Counted from the stretch's first letter, positions 21,296 to 30,844 are shown. The stretch is 64,000 nt of DNA from Brevibacterium sp. 'Marine' (GCF_012844365.1 NZ_CP051626.1:2356001-2420000), one strand, 5' to 3'. Numbers and translations are program-made. The notes: generated by a model not told the origin, from the sequence alone.

Positions 21296-23407
21296 TCAGC
21301 TGTCGATGCGTTCGGCATCGAGGACGGCGGCGCCGGAGACGATGAACTCCTTGCGCGGTCCGACCGATGATCCCATGAGGAGTTCGAAGGTGTTCTCCGC
21401 CATCTCGGCATCGGCCATCGTCACCCGACGCAGGGTGCGCATGCTCGGGTCCATGGTCGTCTCGGCCAGCTGGTCGGCGTCCATCTCGCCGAGACCCTTG
21501 TACCGCTGGATCGGTTCCTTATAGGCCTTCTTCTGCTTCTCGAGCTTCTTCAGCAGAGCATGGAGCTCGGTTTCGGTGTAGGTGTAGACGATGTCATTGG
21601 GCGTTCCGCGCTTCGTCACGACCTCGACTCGGTGCAGCGGCGGCACGGCGGCGAAGACGCGACCGGCCTCGACCAGCGGCTTCATGTACCGGAAGAACAG
21701 AGTCAGCAGCAGGGTGCGGATATGCGCGCCGTCGACATCGGCGTCGGTCATGATGACGACGCGCCCGTAGCGGGCGGCGTCGATATCGAAGCTGCGTCCC
21801 GAACCGGCGCCGATGACCTGGATGAGCGCCGAACATTCGACGTTGGCGAGCATGTCGGCCAAGGTCGCCTTCTGGACGTTGAGGATCTTCCCGCGGATGG
21901 GGAACAGGGCCTGATGATCGGAGTTGCGGGCGGCCTTCGCCGTGCCCATCGCCGAGTCGCCCTCGACGATGAACAGCTCCGTGTTCTCCACTCCGTTGTC
22001 GCGGCAGTCGTAGAGCTTCGCCGGCAGCGAGGAGGCTTCCAACGCGGTCTTGCGTCGCTGGTTCTCCTTGTGGGTGCGGGCAGAGATGCGCGATTTCATC
22101 TCGGCCACGACCTTCTCCATGAGCACAGCTGCCTGCTGCTTCTCCGCGCGCTTGGTCGACGCGAGCACCTCGCCGAGCTGGGTCTCGACGGTCTTGGCCA
22201 CGATCTGGCGCACCGCGGCGGTGCCGAGGACCTCCTTCGTCTGCCCCTCGAACTGGGGTTCGGCCAGCTGCACGGTGACGACGGCGGTGATGCCGGCGAG
22301 CACATCGTCCTTCTCGAGTTTGTCCTTGCCGACCTTGAGTTTGCGCGCGTTAGCGTCGACGGCCTTGCGCATCGCCTTCAGGCAGGCCTGCTCGAACCCG
22401 GCGAGGTGGGTGCCGCCCTGCGGGGTGGCGACCACGTTGACGAAGGACTTCAGCTTCGTGTCGTAACCGGTCCCCCAGCGCAGAGCGATATCGACGCCGA
22501 CCTCCCGTTCGACTTCCTTGGATTCGAGGTGACCCGAGGAGTTGAGGACCGGGACGGTCTCCTTGAAGGTGCCGGTGTTCTGCAGACGCCAGGTGTCGGT
22601 GATCGGGGGGTCGATGGAGAGATGGTCGACGAATTCGGTGATTCCGCCGTCGAACTTGAAGACCTCTTCGCGCTCCTCGATGACGGCGCCGGTCTCGTCA
22701 CGGACGACACCACGCCGGTCGACGATGCGCAGTTCGAGTCCGGGAACGAGGAAGGCGGTCTGACGAGCACGTTCGACCAGATGCGGGTAGTCGAACTGGG
22801 CCTTGGACAGGAAGATCTGCGGATCCGCCCAATACTGGACACGGGTGCCGGTGGCTCCGCGCTTGGCCTTGCCGACGATGTCGAGGCCGGTCGGTTCCTG
22901 GAAGGCTTCGAAGGGGTTGTCCGGGCTCGGGGTGCCGGAGGAGTCGTCGAAGCGTCCGGGAACGCCTCGGCGGAAGGACATCTTGTGCACCTTCGATCCG
23001 CGGGTGACCTCGACGTCGAGGCGAGCGGACAGGGCGTTGACGACCGAGGCGCCGACTCCGTGCAGTCCGCCCGAAGCGGCGTAGGACGTGCCGCCGAACT
23101 TGCCGCCGGCGTGGAGTTTGGTCATGACGACCTCGACGCCGGTCAGCCCGGTCTTCGGTTCGATGTCGACGGGGATGCCGCGGCCCTTGTCGGTGACCGC
23201 CACCGAGCCGTCGGCGGCGAGCTCGATGAGGATCTCGGATCCGTATCCGCCGAGGGCCTCGTCGACGGAATTGTCGATGACCTCCCACAGGCAGTGCATG
23301 AGACCGCGGGAGTCGGTCGTGCCGATGTACATGCCGGGTCGCTTGCGTACCGCTTCAAGACCGGACAGGACGGACAGGTGCCTGGCGCCGTAGCTTTCGT
23401 CTTCCAC
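21296..23407 (-). CDS. parE: DNA topoisomerase IV subunit B (ParE)
   Basis: 703 residues. GHKL ATPase domain with EVIDNSVDEAL, DKGRGIPVD and GGLHGVGASVVNAL; transducer domain; TOPRIM domain with FIVEGDSAMG and DADVDGAHIRTLLL; C-terminal GyrB/ParE tail with KGLGEMDADQLAETTMDP. ATP-driven decatenation of daughter chromosomes together with ParC, which is not in the window. It starts with GTG at 23407; GAGAGG lies upstream. A true GyrB would normally sit beside gyrA/recF near oriC, which is not the case here. Mycobacteria lack topo IV, so this gene sets the organism apart from them. Confidence 0.88.
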   Translation of the reverse strand: MEDESYGARHLSVLSGLEAVRKRPGMYIGTTDSRGLMHCLWEVIDNSVDEALGGYGSEILIELAADGSVAVTDKGRGIPVDIEPKTGLTGVEVVMTKLHAGGKFGGTSYAASGGLHGVGASVVNALSARLDVEVTRGSKVHKMSFRRGVPGRFDDSSGTPSPDNPFEAFQEPTGLDIVGKAKRGATGTRVQYWADPQIFLSKAQFDYPHLVERARQTAFLVPGLELRIVDRRGVVRDETGAVIEEREEVFKFDGGITEFVDHLSIDPPITDTWRLQNTGTFKETVPVLNSSGHLESKEVEREVGVDIALRWGTGYDTKLKSFVNVVATPQGGTHLAGFEQACLKAMRKAVDANARKLKVGKDKLEKDDVLAGITAVVTVQLAEPQFEGQTKEVLGTAAVRQIVAKTVETQLGEVLASTKRAEKQQAAVLMEKVVAEMKSRISARTHKENQRRKTALEASSLPAKLYDCRDNGVENTELFIVEGDSAMGTAKAARNSDHQALFPIRGKILNVQKATLADMLANVECSALIQVIGAGSGRSFDIDAARYGRVVIMTDADVDGAHIRTLLLTLFFRYMKPLVEAGRVFAAVPPLHRVEVVTKRGTPNDIVYTYTETELHALLKKLEKQKKAYKEPIQRYKGLGEMDADQLAETTMDPSMRTLRRVTMADAEMAENTFELLMGSSVGPRKEFIVSGAAVLDAERIDS

Positions 23408-23533
23408 ACAATTCCTCTCGTTCGATTAAATTCTAATCGCTGCGCGCGCAGGACCCTATTCTCTGCGGCTCGTGTCGGGAATCCATCCGGACGAGCTCGA
23501 CCATGGGCGCCCCGCAGCTGGAAGAATGGAGCC

Positions 23534-24382
23534 ATGCGCCATCGTCTCCTCGTGCCGAGCCTCCTCGCCTCTGTCGCTCTCTGTCTGCCCGGCCTGTCGG
23601 CTTGCTCCCAGGATTCGGCCGCTCCCGGACGGACCACTCAGGCAGCCGAGTCCAGCGGTGAGTCCGCATCAGCCGACGACGCCGCAGACGGCGACGACAG
23701 TCCAGAGTCGGAGACCGCCTCGGCGCGGGCCGACGATGCGGACCTGACAGGGAAGGTCATCGCGGTCGATCCCGGGCACAACGGCGGCAATGCGGACCAT
23801 CCGGAGACGATCAATCGGCAGGTGCCCGACGGTCGCGGAGGCACGAAGGCGTGCAACACCACGGGCACGTCGACGAGCTCCGACTATCCGGAAGCCGATT
23901 TCACGTGGGCCGTGGCGAGGAAGCTGGAGAAGTCGCTGACGGATGCCGGGGCCGAAGTCGTGCTCAGCCGCAAGGACAACACGGGAGTCGGACCGTGTGT
24001 GGACGAGCGCGGGACGTTCGCCGACGATGCGGATCTGCTCGTGAGCATTCACGCCAACGGCAGCGAGTCCAGTGCGGTGAAGGGCTTCCACATCATCGTC
24101 GCCGATCCCGGTGAGAATGAGAAGACCGAGAAGGCTTCCGTGGATCTGGCGAAATCGGTGGGGAGGTCGATGGGTGAGGAGTTCACCCCGAACAGGGCCT
24201 ATGGACAGGACGCGATCAGCCGGAGGCCGGACCTGGCCGGTCTGAACAATGCTTCGGTGCCCGCCGTCATCGTCGAATGCGGAGAGATGCGCAACCCGTC
24301 TGAGGCGAAGCTCATGGAGTCGAAGTCCGGGCAGGAGAAGTACGCCGACGCCCTGTTCGACGGCGTCGTCGACTGGTTCTGA
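23534..24382 (+). CDS. N-acetylmuramoyl-L-alanine amidase (Amidase_3) lipoprotein
   Basis: 282 residues. A lipoprotein signal peptide with lipobox LSAC (Cys near 24) is followed by an acidic Ser/Ala/Asp linker (about 28-70) and an Amidase_3 domain. Zinc ligands visible: the His in DPGHNGG, the His in VSIHANGS and the Glu in VIVECGEM. Cuts the amide bond between MurNAc and L-Ala in peptidoglycan outside the membrane. The ATG at 23534 is chosen because the signal peptide starts there; a longer open frame to the left is only antisense to parE. It converges on sigA. Confidence 0.93.
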   Translation: MRHRLLVPSLLASVALCLPGLSACSQDSAAPGRTTQAAESSGESASADDAADGDDSPESETASARADDADLTGKVIAVDPGHNGGNADHPETINRQVPDGRGGTKACNTTGTSTSSDYPEADFTWAVARKLEKSLTDAGAEVVLSRKDNTGVGPCVDERGTFADDADLLVSIHANGSESSAVKGFHIIVADPGENEKTEKASVDLAKSVGRSMGEEFTPNRAYGQDAISRRPDLAGLNNASVPAVIVECGEMRNPSEAKLMESKSGQEKYADALFDGVVDWF

Positions 24383-24389
24383 ACCGGAT

Positions 24390-24416
24390 ACGCCCCTGGG
24401 AAGTTCCCAGGGGCGT
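24390..24416. terminator. Bidirectional terminator between the amidase gene and sigA
   Basis: 13-bp arms ACGCCCCTGGGAA (24390-24402) and TTCCCAGGGGCGT (24404-24416) flank one central G. The hairpin lies 8 bp after the amidase stop and 38 bp beyond the sigA stop. Confidence 0.78.
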
Positions 24417-24454
24417 TCCGCTCTTCTCACCTCGAGCAGACCTCGAGACTGGCC

Positions 24455-25885
24455 TCAGTCCAGGTAGTCGCGCAGCACCTGCGAGCGGGACGGGTGGCGC
24501 AGCTTGGCCATCGTCTTCGACTCTATCTGGCGGATGCGCTCACGGGTGACGCCGTAGACCTTGCCGATCTCGTCGAGGGTCTTCGGCTGCCCGTCATTGA
24601 GTCCGAAGCGCATGGACACCACTCCTGCCTCACGTTCCGAGAGCGTATCGAGCACGGAGTGCAGCTGCTCCTGGAGGAGGGTGAAGCTCACCGAGTCCGA
24701 GGGCACAACGGCTTCGGAGTCCTCGATGAGGTCACCGAACTCCGAGTCGCCGTCTTCACCCAGCGGGGTGTGCAGTGAGATGGGTTCGCGGCCGTACTTC
24801 TGGACCTCGACGACACGTTCGGGTGTCATGTCGAGTTCCTTCGCGAGCTCTTCCGGGGTCGGTTCGCGACCGAGGTCCTGCAGCATCTGGCGCTGCACAC
24901 GGGCGAGCTTGTTGATGACCTCGACCATGTGCACCGGGATGCGGATCGTCCGCGCCTGGTCGGCCATCGCACGGGTGATGGCCTGGCGGATCCACCACGT
25001 GGCGTAGGTCGAGAACTTGAAGCCCTTCGTGTAGTCGAACTTCTCGACGGCGCGGATGAGGCCGAGGTTGCCCTCCTGGATGAGGTCGAGGAAGAGCATG
25101 CCGCGGCCGGTGTAGCGCTTGGCCAGGGACACGACGAGGCGGAGGTTGGCTTCCAACAGGTGGTTCTTCGCGATGCGACCGTCATGGATGATCCACTTGT
25201 AGTCCATCGTCTCGCGAGGTTCGGTCACCTCTCCGCCGTCGAGCAGGTGCTCGGCGTACATTCCGGCCTCGATGCGCTTGGCGAGGTCGACCTCCTCGGC
25301 GGCGTTGAGCAGCGCCACCTTGCCGATCTGCTTGAGGTAGTCCTTGACCGGGTCCGCGGTCGCACCGGCGGAGACGACCTGCTGGGCAGGCGCATCCTCT
25401 TCGTCGGCGTCGGAGACGATGAAGCCTCCGGCCTCGGCCACGGCGGCGTTCTTCTCCTTCTCTTCCGAGTTCTTCGTCTCGGTCGCCTCGGCGGGGCTCT
25501 CCTCTGTAGCCAGAGCGTCCGCGGCCGGTTCGACTTCCTCGGTGGTGTCGATGACGTCGTCGGCCTTCTTCGCCTTGGTCGCCTTCGTGGCTTCCTTGGC
25601 GGCGGTGGACTCCGTCGTGGTCGTCTTCGCCGCAGCCGTCGATTTCGCTGCGGTCGTCTTCTTCGCAGCAGTCGTCTTCTTCGACGCAGCTGCCTCGGTC
25701 TTTGCGGCAGCCGACTTCGCGGTCGTCGACTTCGCGGTCGCGGACTTCTTGGTTCCGGCAGCGGTCGTCTTCTTCGCAGTGGACTTCGACGCCGCAGTGG
25801 TCTTGGATCCACCGGTCGAGGTCGTGCCGGCCGTTCCCTCCGACTTCTCCGTCACCGTTGTGGATTCCTTGTCGACTCTGGGCAC
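24455..25885 (-). CDS. sigA: Principal sigma factor SigA (RpoD/HrdB)
   Basis: Housekeeping sigma-70. The conserved part has region 1.2 ([16 protein letters not shown]), 2.1-2.4 ([40 protein letters not shown]), 3 ([13 protein letters not shown]) and 4.2 ([22 protein letters not shown]). The first about 130 residues are an Ala/Lys/Thr-rich extension with repeated KKTTA-type units, as in HrdB but long. The GTG at 25885 is chosen because AAAGGTGA lies just upstream (476 residues). An ATG at 25924 would add 13 residues. The upstream 198-238 bp contain TTGACT and TTGACC elements that may be -35 sites. Confidence 0.93.
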   Translation of the reverse strand: MPRVDKESTTVTEKSEGTAGTTSTGGSKTTAASKSTAKKTTAAGTKKSATAKSTTAKSAAAKTEAAASKKTTAAKKTTAAKSTAAAKTTTTESTAAKEATKATKAKKADDVIDTTEEVEPAADALATEESPAEATETKNSEEKEKNAAVAEAGGFIVSDADEEDAPAQQVVSAGATADPVKDYLKQIGKVALLNAAEEVDLAKRIEAGMYAEHLLDGGEVTEPRETMDYKWIIHDGRIAKNHLLEANLRLVVSLAKRYTGRGMLFLDLIQEGNLGLIRAVEKFDYTKGFKFSTYATWWIRQAITRAMADQARTIRIPVHMVEVINKLARVQRQMLQDLGREPTPEELAKELDMTPERVVEVQKYGREPISLHTPLGEDGDSEFGDLIEDSEAVVPSDSVSFTLLQEQLHSVLDTLSEREAGVVSMRFGLNDGQPKTLDEIGKVYGVTRERIRQIESKTMAKLRHPSRSQVLRDYLD

Positions 25886-26122
25886 GTGTTCACCTTTCGC
25901 GAGCGTTGAAACTTCCCCATGCATTCGGACAGTACTAAGACCCAAGTCAAGTGGTCCGCGTACGGTCCGGGGCGGGCACGCATAGCTCGCCCATCATGCA
26001 ATGACTGGGTCAACGCTTAATTTTCTCACGTTATTCCCTGCTTTGCGAATCGGACCTCGAAGGCTCCGCGGCGATCCGTCCGGGCCGTTCACTCGGTGAC
26101 CGCGGCGATCACACAGCATCGT

Positions 26123-27295
26123 TCAGATGGTCGTGCGCTGTGTCTCAGTCAGCCAACGAGGCAGGCACCCCATGTCGACCGCGCCGACGATGAGTTCGGC
26201 CAGTCCGTGTTCGGATTCGAGCTCGATCGCGGCACGAGCATAATTCAGCGCGATCGTCGATCCGCCCAGCGCCCATTCGAACCAGGCGATGACGGCATAG
26301 GCGTTGGCCCTCGCCTGCGGGTGCCCGGCCTGCAGGTAGTCCTTGAGGAAGGCGATGGTGAGCATGATGTCTCGCGGCCGCGGCGCACGCGAGGAGAGGC
26401 CGACGAGCTGCTGCGCAGCCTGCGCCTGGGAGACGATGCGCCGACTCATCGTGCACAGCTCCTCCCCGTCGAGACCGTTGACCACCGACGGCGGGAAATC
26501 CGGATGGTCGAAGCTCAGGATCATCTCCAGGGCGTCCCGTGACCAGATCTCGACGAGCAGAGTGTCGAGCGCCATGACGGTCGGCAGGTCCATCAGATCG
26601 TGGATGCGCGCCTCGTCGATCGCCTCCTCCTCGCACCGCATCACATCCAAGCGCGGATAGACCTCGGCAAGGACCACGAAGGCCTCGTCCGTGCCCATCC
26701 ACTCCTCGGCGTGTCCGCGGCGGCTGTCGGCGAAGGCCTCGGCGGGCATGGGTGAGATGACGAGATCCACCGGATCGGCGACGGGGTTGGATCCGCCGGC
26801 GACGAGCTCCGTGGCACACGCCGAGGTGGTTGCGTCGATCAGCGGTGTGCAGTCATAGCCGTCCTCGTCGATGCGTCCGAAGTGCTCCTGGTTGACCCAC
26901 CAGGCGCTGAGAGTGTCGACGCCTCTGGCGGCGAAGGTCATGGCCAACTCGTCGATCGCCGCCCGGATGAGACCACGGTGAACCTCGGCGTATTCCGCGT
27001 CGGCACCGAGGCCGAAGGCGCTGACCGGCTGGTAGTCGTCATCGTAGAGAACGAGGAAGACGCCGCTGACCGTGCCCGCGCGCATGATGAGGTCGGCGTA
27101 CCAGCCGCCGCCTTCGGACAGCGTCTGTGCCGCGCTCTCCCGGTCGAAGTCGATGCGCAGCGTCGTCGAACTGGTCTGGGCCCCGTTGTTCTCGGTGCCG
27201 ACGATGACGGCGACGAGACTGCGCTGCGGGGTGTAGCCGAGGGTGTGGGGGATGATCCCGATGATGTCCTCGGGCGTGCGGGCCGGTGTCTTCAC
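26123..27295 (-). CDS. DUF4192 family protein
   Basis: 390 residues from the GTG at 27295, chosen because AAGGAGG lies 5 bases upstream. DUF4192 begins almost at once (TPEDIIGIIPHTLGYTPQRSLVAVIV) and fills most of the protein. The conserved C-terminal part is HPQARANAYAVIAWFEWALGG. Soluble, no membrane segment. DUF4192 proteins are common in Actinomycetota, often near sigA; their function is not established. It stands alone on the minus strand, divergent from the spermidine-synthase-like gene. Confidence 0.88.
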   Translation of the reverse strand: MKTPARTPEDIIGIIPHTLGYTPQRSLVAVIVGTENNGAQTSSTTLRIDFDRESAAQTLSEGGGWYADLIMRAGTVSGVFLVLYDDDYQPVSAFGLGADAEYAEVHRGLIRAAIDELAMTFAARGVDTLSAWWVNQEHFGRIDEDGYDCTPLIDATTSACATELVAGGSNPVADPVDLVISPMPAEAFADSRRGHAEEWMGTDEAFVVLAEVYPRLDVMRCEEEAIDEARIHDLMDLPTVMALDTLLVEIWSRDALEMILSFDHPDFPPSVVNGLDGEELCTMSRRIVSQAQAAQQLVGLSSRAPRPRDIMLTIAFLKDYLQAGHPQARANAYAVIAWFEWALGGSTIALNYARAAIELESEHGLAELIVGAVDMGCLPRWLTETQRTTI

Positions 27296-27544
27296 TGCGT
27301 CCTCCTTGGTCGGGTCGGAACCTGCCGGCTGCGGCGGTTCCCGTGCCTGCGATGAGGCCCATGAGAGGGCCTCCTGTCTGACCCCCACTCCAGCCGATCC
27401 CGAGGCCGTTCCTCCAGGCCCCGTCCGGCGCCTGTGGAGACGAAGATCCTGTCCACAGGGCGCAGATGGATGAGTCACGACCGCCGTCCCCACGAGAATC
27501 TGCGCCGAATTGCCTCAATCGCCTCACTGGCATACAAGTGAGGG

Positions 27545-28336
27545 GTGGCGAAGAGACGGATATACACAGCACCTGGTTCTCAAGTGGTCGACATCTCGAC
27601 GGGTCAGGCCCGGCTGGAGAAGCTCGACGGCGAGGCCGATTCCTATGTGCTCCATGTCAACGGAGTCCCGTCGTCGTCGATCACTCTGTCCGATCCGCAG
27701 CGTCTGGATTTCGAGTACCTGGACTGGATGCGACGCATCATCGACGTCGAGCTCCCTCACCGCACTCTCCGGGCCGCACATATCGGTGCCGCCGGCTGCG
27801 CTCTGGCCCGGGCGCTGAACTCGGCACGACCGGGGTCGAAGCAGACGGCGATCGACATCGACGCCAAGCTGCTCGACTTCGCCCGCGACTGGTTCGACCT
27901 GCCCCGCTCCCCCGCCCTGGCCCTGCGCGCCGGCGACGGAGCGGTGGAGATCGGGAAGTTCAGAGCCGACACCCTCGACGTCCTCGTCCGAGATGCCTTC
28001 GACCACGACTCGGTTCCCACAACCCTGCAGACGTTCGAGTTCTTCACCTCCTGCGCGGAGGCGGTCAAGGACTCCGGCCTCTACGTCGCGAATGTGCCCG
28101 ACCCCGGCGACCACCGTCTTCTCAGGGCCGAACTCCGCGGCCTCGGCGAGCACTTCGCCCATCTTGCCGCCGCCACGGAACCGGCGATCCTCAAGGGACG
28201 TCGGCGCGGAAATGTCGTCGTCCTCGCCTCCCACTCCGAACTCGACACGGCCGGCCTCGACCGGAGTCTGCGCACCGCCGCCTCCTCCGCGACCTTCCTG
28301 GCCGGAACCGACCTGCGCTCCCGCCTGGGCATATGA
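27545..28336 (+). CDS. Spermidine-synthase-like Rossmann protein
   Basis: 263 residues with the fold of SAM-dependent aminopropyl/methyltransferases. The nucleotide loop is degenerate (AHIGAAGCALARAL instead of GGGxG). The acidic position AIDIDAKLL is kept and GDGAVEI is followed by LVRDAFDHDSVP. True spermidine synthases carry a DSTDP-type catalytic segment that is not evident, so activity should not be assumed. No Shine-Dalgarno at a useful distance: GAGGG touches the GTG start. CATACA, a possible -10, lies about 8 bases before the start, so a leaderless mRNA is likely. Similar proteins are widespread in Actinomycetota. Confidence 0.8.
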   Translation: MAKRRIYTAPGSQVVDISTGQARLEKLDGEADSYVLHVNGVPSSSITLSDPQRLDFEYLDWMRRIIDVELPHRTLRAAHIGAAGCALARALNSARPGSKQTAIDIDAKLLDFARDWFDLPRSPALALRAGDGAVEIGKFRADTLDVLVRDAFDHDSVPTTLQTFEFFTSCAEAVKDSGLYVANVPDPGDHRLLRAELRGLGEHFAHLAAATEPAILKGRRRGNVVVLASHSELDTAGLDRSLRTAASSATFLAGTDLRSRLGI

Positions 28337-28490
28337 CCTCGCACACGCCGGCGTTCTCCCTCGGGGCTCTGACTCGTTCGACTGCCTGCGCTCCCGCCTG
28401 CGTCTCTGACGCCGCGCGCGTGCCCACGGCCCGATTGTGAGGTACGCCCCGGTCCGAAATGACGCTGCGACTACAGACACCGGGCAAAGT

Positions 28491-28510
28491 TCGGCATAAT
28501 TGAATGCCGA
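28491..28510. promoter_or_regulatory. Inverted repeat over the presumed -10 of the HelD/HelR-type helicase gene
   Basis: TCGGCAT-aattga-ATGCCGA (7-bp perfect arms) contains CATAAT (28494-28499), the best -10 candidate for the helicase gene, and ends 4 bases before its AAGAAGG ribosome site. It could be an operator or a 5' leader hairpin. The rifamycin-associated 19-bp element reported upstream of some helR genes is not seen. Confidence 0.45.
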
Positions 28511-28524
28511 CCCAAGAAGGTGAG

Positions 28525-30756
28525 ATGACCGAAACTTCAGAAATTCGAGTCGAGCAGACCAAGCTCGACGAGCTCTATGCCCGCCTCGATGAGCTCCGGG
28601 AGGAGACGACAGCCCGCCTGGGGACGGTGAGGATCTCCGAGGTCGGAGGCAATCACCAGCACCGCACCGAACGCGATGCCTTCGCGACGCTGTACGAAGA
28701 TCAGCTCATCCGTCTCGACGGCGCCGAGGAGGGACTGTGCTTCGGTCGCCTCGACATCGTCGATGAGGACGGCCCCACCTATATCGGCCGCATCGGACTC
28801 ACCGACGATCAGCGTCAGCAGATCCTCATCGACTGGAGGGCTCCGGCCGCCGAACGCTTCTACCAGTCGACGGCCGCCAATCCCGACGGCATCGCCCGCC
28901 GCCGTCACCTCGTCACCGCCAACCGGTTGGTCACCGGCATCGAAGACGATGTGCTCGACATCGACGCACTCGATGACACTCAGCGGTCGAACCTGCAGGG
29001 TGAAGGTGCTCTGCTCGCAGCACTGACCACCCACCGCACCGGTCGGATGGGCGATATCGTCGCGACCATCCAGGCCGAACAGGACGCGATCATCCGCCGT
29101 CCGCTCTCCGGCGTCCTCGTCGTCCAGGGCGGTCCGGGCACCGGCAAGACCGCCGTCGCTCTCCACCGTGCCGCGTTCCTGCTCTACCGTCATCGGGAGC
29201 GCATCGCGAAGTCCGGTGTCCTCCTCGTCGGCCCGTCGACGGTGTTCCTCAAGTACATCGAGAAGGTTCTGCCCAGCCTCGGCGAGACAGGGGCCGTCCT
29301 GCTCACCCCGGGGCAGCTGTATCCGGGACTCGACACGGATGCCGCTGATGCACCGGCAGCAGCCGAGATCAAGGGCCGCTCCGTCATGGCTCGGGTGCTG
29401 AAGAACCATATTGCGAACTATCAGCGCATCCCCGACAACGACGTCGAGATGCGGGTGCGTTCGCATACGATCGTGCTGCGTCGCAAGGATGTGCAGTCCG
29501 CGCGCGATCGGGCTCGTCGCAGCGGAGATCCGCACAATGCCGCCCGCACCGGTTTCGTCACCGGGCTGCTGAAGATCCTCGCCGAGGATCTCGCCCGTGA
29601 GATGGGGATGGATGCGGCCGGCGAGCGGCTGCCCGAACTGCTTGAGGACCTGCGGTCGTCCGTCGACGTCCGGCGCGCCCTCAACCTCGCGTGGTTCCCC
29701 ATCGGTCCCGCGGCTGCTCTGCGTTCTCTGCTGGGCAGACCGCACAAACTCCAGGCCGCGGCTCGCAAACTCCTCACACCCGCCGAACAGTCGATTCTGC
29801 TCGAGCAGCGTCGGGATGAGTTCACGGTCGACGATGTGCCCCTGCTCGACGAGCTTGCCGAGCTTCTCGGTTCCGCGCCTCAGCAGACTCAGGCGCGGGA
29901 TGACTCGGCTCGCGAATACGCCGAAGCCGTCGTCGATATGACCGAGACCGGCGGAATGGTCTCCGCCGAGACGCTCGCGTCCCGCTGGGAGGAGCAGGGC
30001 CCGGCGATGACCCTGGCCGAACGCGCCCTCGAGGACCGGGAGTGGACGTACGGCCACCTCGTCGTCGATGAGGCGCAGGAGCTGTCCCCGATGCAGTGGC
30101 GGGTCCTCTTCCGCCGCGTGCCGTCGAAGTCGGCCACCGTCGTCGGCGACCTCGCACAGTCCTCGCAGGTCGACAACGCCCGCACCTGGTCATCGATCCT
30201 CACCGAGTTCGTCGGCGACCGTTTCGCTCTCCAGGTGCTCACGGTCTCCTACCGCACTCCGCAGTCGGTGATGGATCTGGCCAACCGCTACCTGCATCGG
30301 CATTTCCCGCAGCTCGAGCTCGTCGAGTCGGTGCGTCAGGGCGGTTCGGATCCGCAGCTGGACTCCTTCGCCGACGAATCCGAGCTGCTGGCCGCCCTCC
30401 CCGGCGCGGTCGCGGCCGAGGTGTCCGCCGCCGAAGGTGGGAAGATCGCCGTCATCGCTGATGAGGCGCTCATCGATCCCATCGCCGAGGCGATCGCGGA
30501 CTTCGATTTCGGACGGTCGGTCACGGGCTTGGACCATCAGATCGCCCTCATCACCCCGCAGCAGGCCAAAGGCCTCGAGTTCGATGCGGTGATCATCGTC
30601 GAGCCCGGCCGCATCTCCCCGGTCGGCGGTGAGGAAGGCGTCGGCGGCCTCTATGTGGCGCTGACCCGAACGACGGAACGTCTGCGTGTGCTGGCGTCCG
30701 TGTCCACGGAACTGACCGAGCTCTTCTCCGCCGAGGCGATCCGCCGAGCCGGCTGA
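28525..30756 (+). CDS. HelD/HelR-type superfamily 1 helicase (RNA polymerase recycling)
   Basis: 743 residues. Two antiparallel-looking N-terminal helices (about 5-50) and the HelD region ILIDWRAPAAERFYQ precede a split UvrD-like motor. Motor motifs are Walker A GGPGTGKTAVALHR (near 202), Walker B VVDEAQELSPMQW (near 512), motif V QQAKGLEFDAVIIV (near 678) and motif VI YVALTRTTERL. HelD proteins bind RNA polymerase and release stalled or drug-bound enzyme. Actinobacterial HelR members confer rifamycin tolerance; whether this is HelR or ordinary HelD cannot be decided by reading. The ATG at 28525 has AAGAAGGTGAG upstream. The stop is followed after one base by palindrome copy B. Confidence 0.87.
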   Translation: MTETSEIRVEQTKLDELYARLDELREETTARLGTVRISEVGGNHQHRTERDAFATLYEDQLIRLDGAEEGLCFGRLDIVDEDGPTYIGRIGLTDDQRQQILIDWRAPAAERFYQSTAANPDGIARRRHLVTANRLVTGIEDDVLDIDALDDTQRSNLQGEGALLAALTTHRTGRMGDIVATIQAEQDAIIRRPLSGVLVVQGGPGTGKTAVALHRAAFLLYRHRERIAKSGVLLVGPSTVFLKYIEKVLPSLGETGAVLLTPGQLYPGLDTDAADAPAAAEIKGRSVMARVLKNHIANYQRIPDNDVEMRVRSHTIVLRRKDVQSARDRARRSGDPHNAARTGFVTGLLKILAEDLAREMGMDAAGERLPELLEDLRSSVDVRRALNLAWFPIGPAAALRSLLGRPHKLQAAARKLLTPAEQSILLEQRRDEFTVDDVPLLDELAELLGSAPQQTQARDDSAREYAEAVVDMTETGGMVSAETLASRWEEQGPAMTLAERALEDREWTYGHLVVDEAQELSPMQWRVLFRRVPSKSATVVGDLAQSSQVDNARTWSSILTEFVGDRFALQVLTVSYRTPQSVMDLANRYLHRHFPQLELVESVRQGGSDPQLDSFADESELLAALPGAVAAEVSAAEGGKIAVIADEALIDPIAEAIADFDFGRSVTGLDHQIALITPQQAKGLEFDAVIIVEPGRISPVGGEEGVGGLYVALTRTTERLRVLASVSTELTELFSAEAIRRAG

Positions 30757-30757
30757 C

Positions 30758-30835
30758 CACCCCTATTGCTACCTGACGGCGGCCCAGCAACCTCGCGCGA
30801 GGTTGCTGGGCCGCCGTCAGGTAGCAATAGGGGTG
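30758..30835. repeat. 78-bp perfect palindrome, copy B of the dispersed element
   Basis: 39-nt arms meet at CCTCGC|GCGAGG (centre 30796/30797) without spacer or mismatch. The inner 64 bp equal copy A (9965-10028) except at one stem pair: C30784/G30809 here against G9984/C10009 there, so pairing is kept. The outer 7 bp of each arm (CACCCCT and AGGGGTG) extend the symmetry beyond copy A. It begins one base after the helicase stop codon, between convergent genes. Confidence 0.92.
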
Positions 30836-30844
30836 AAAGTGAAA

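Noticed and set aside
21560..23533. Long plus-strand frame running from inside parE into the amidase gene
   Set aside because: Only the last 282 codons (from 23534) carry a signal peptide and amidase motifs; the rest is antisense to parE.
28340..28524. Rifamycin-associated element upstream of the helicase gene
   Set aside because: No sequence resembling the reported 19-bp inverted element was found by eye in the 188-bp upstream region.
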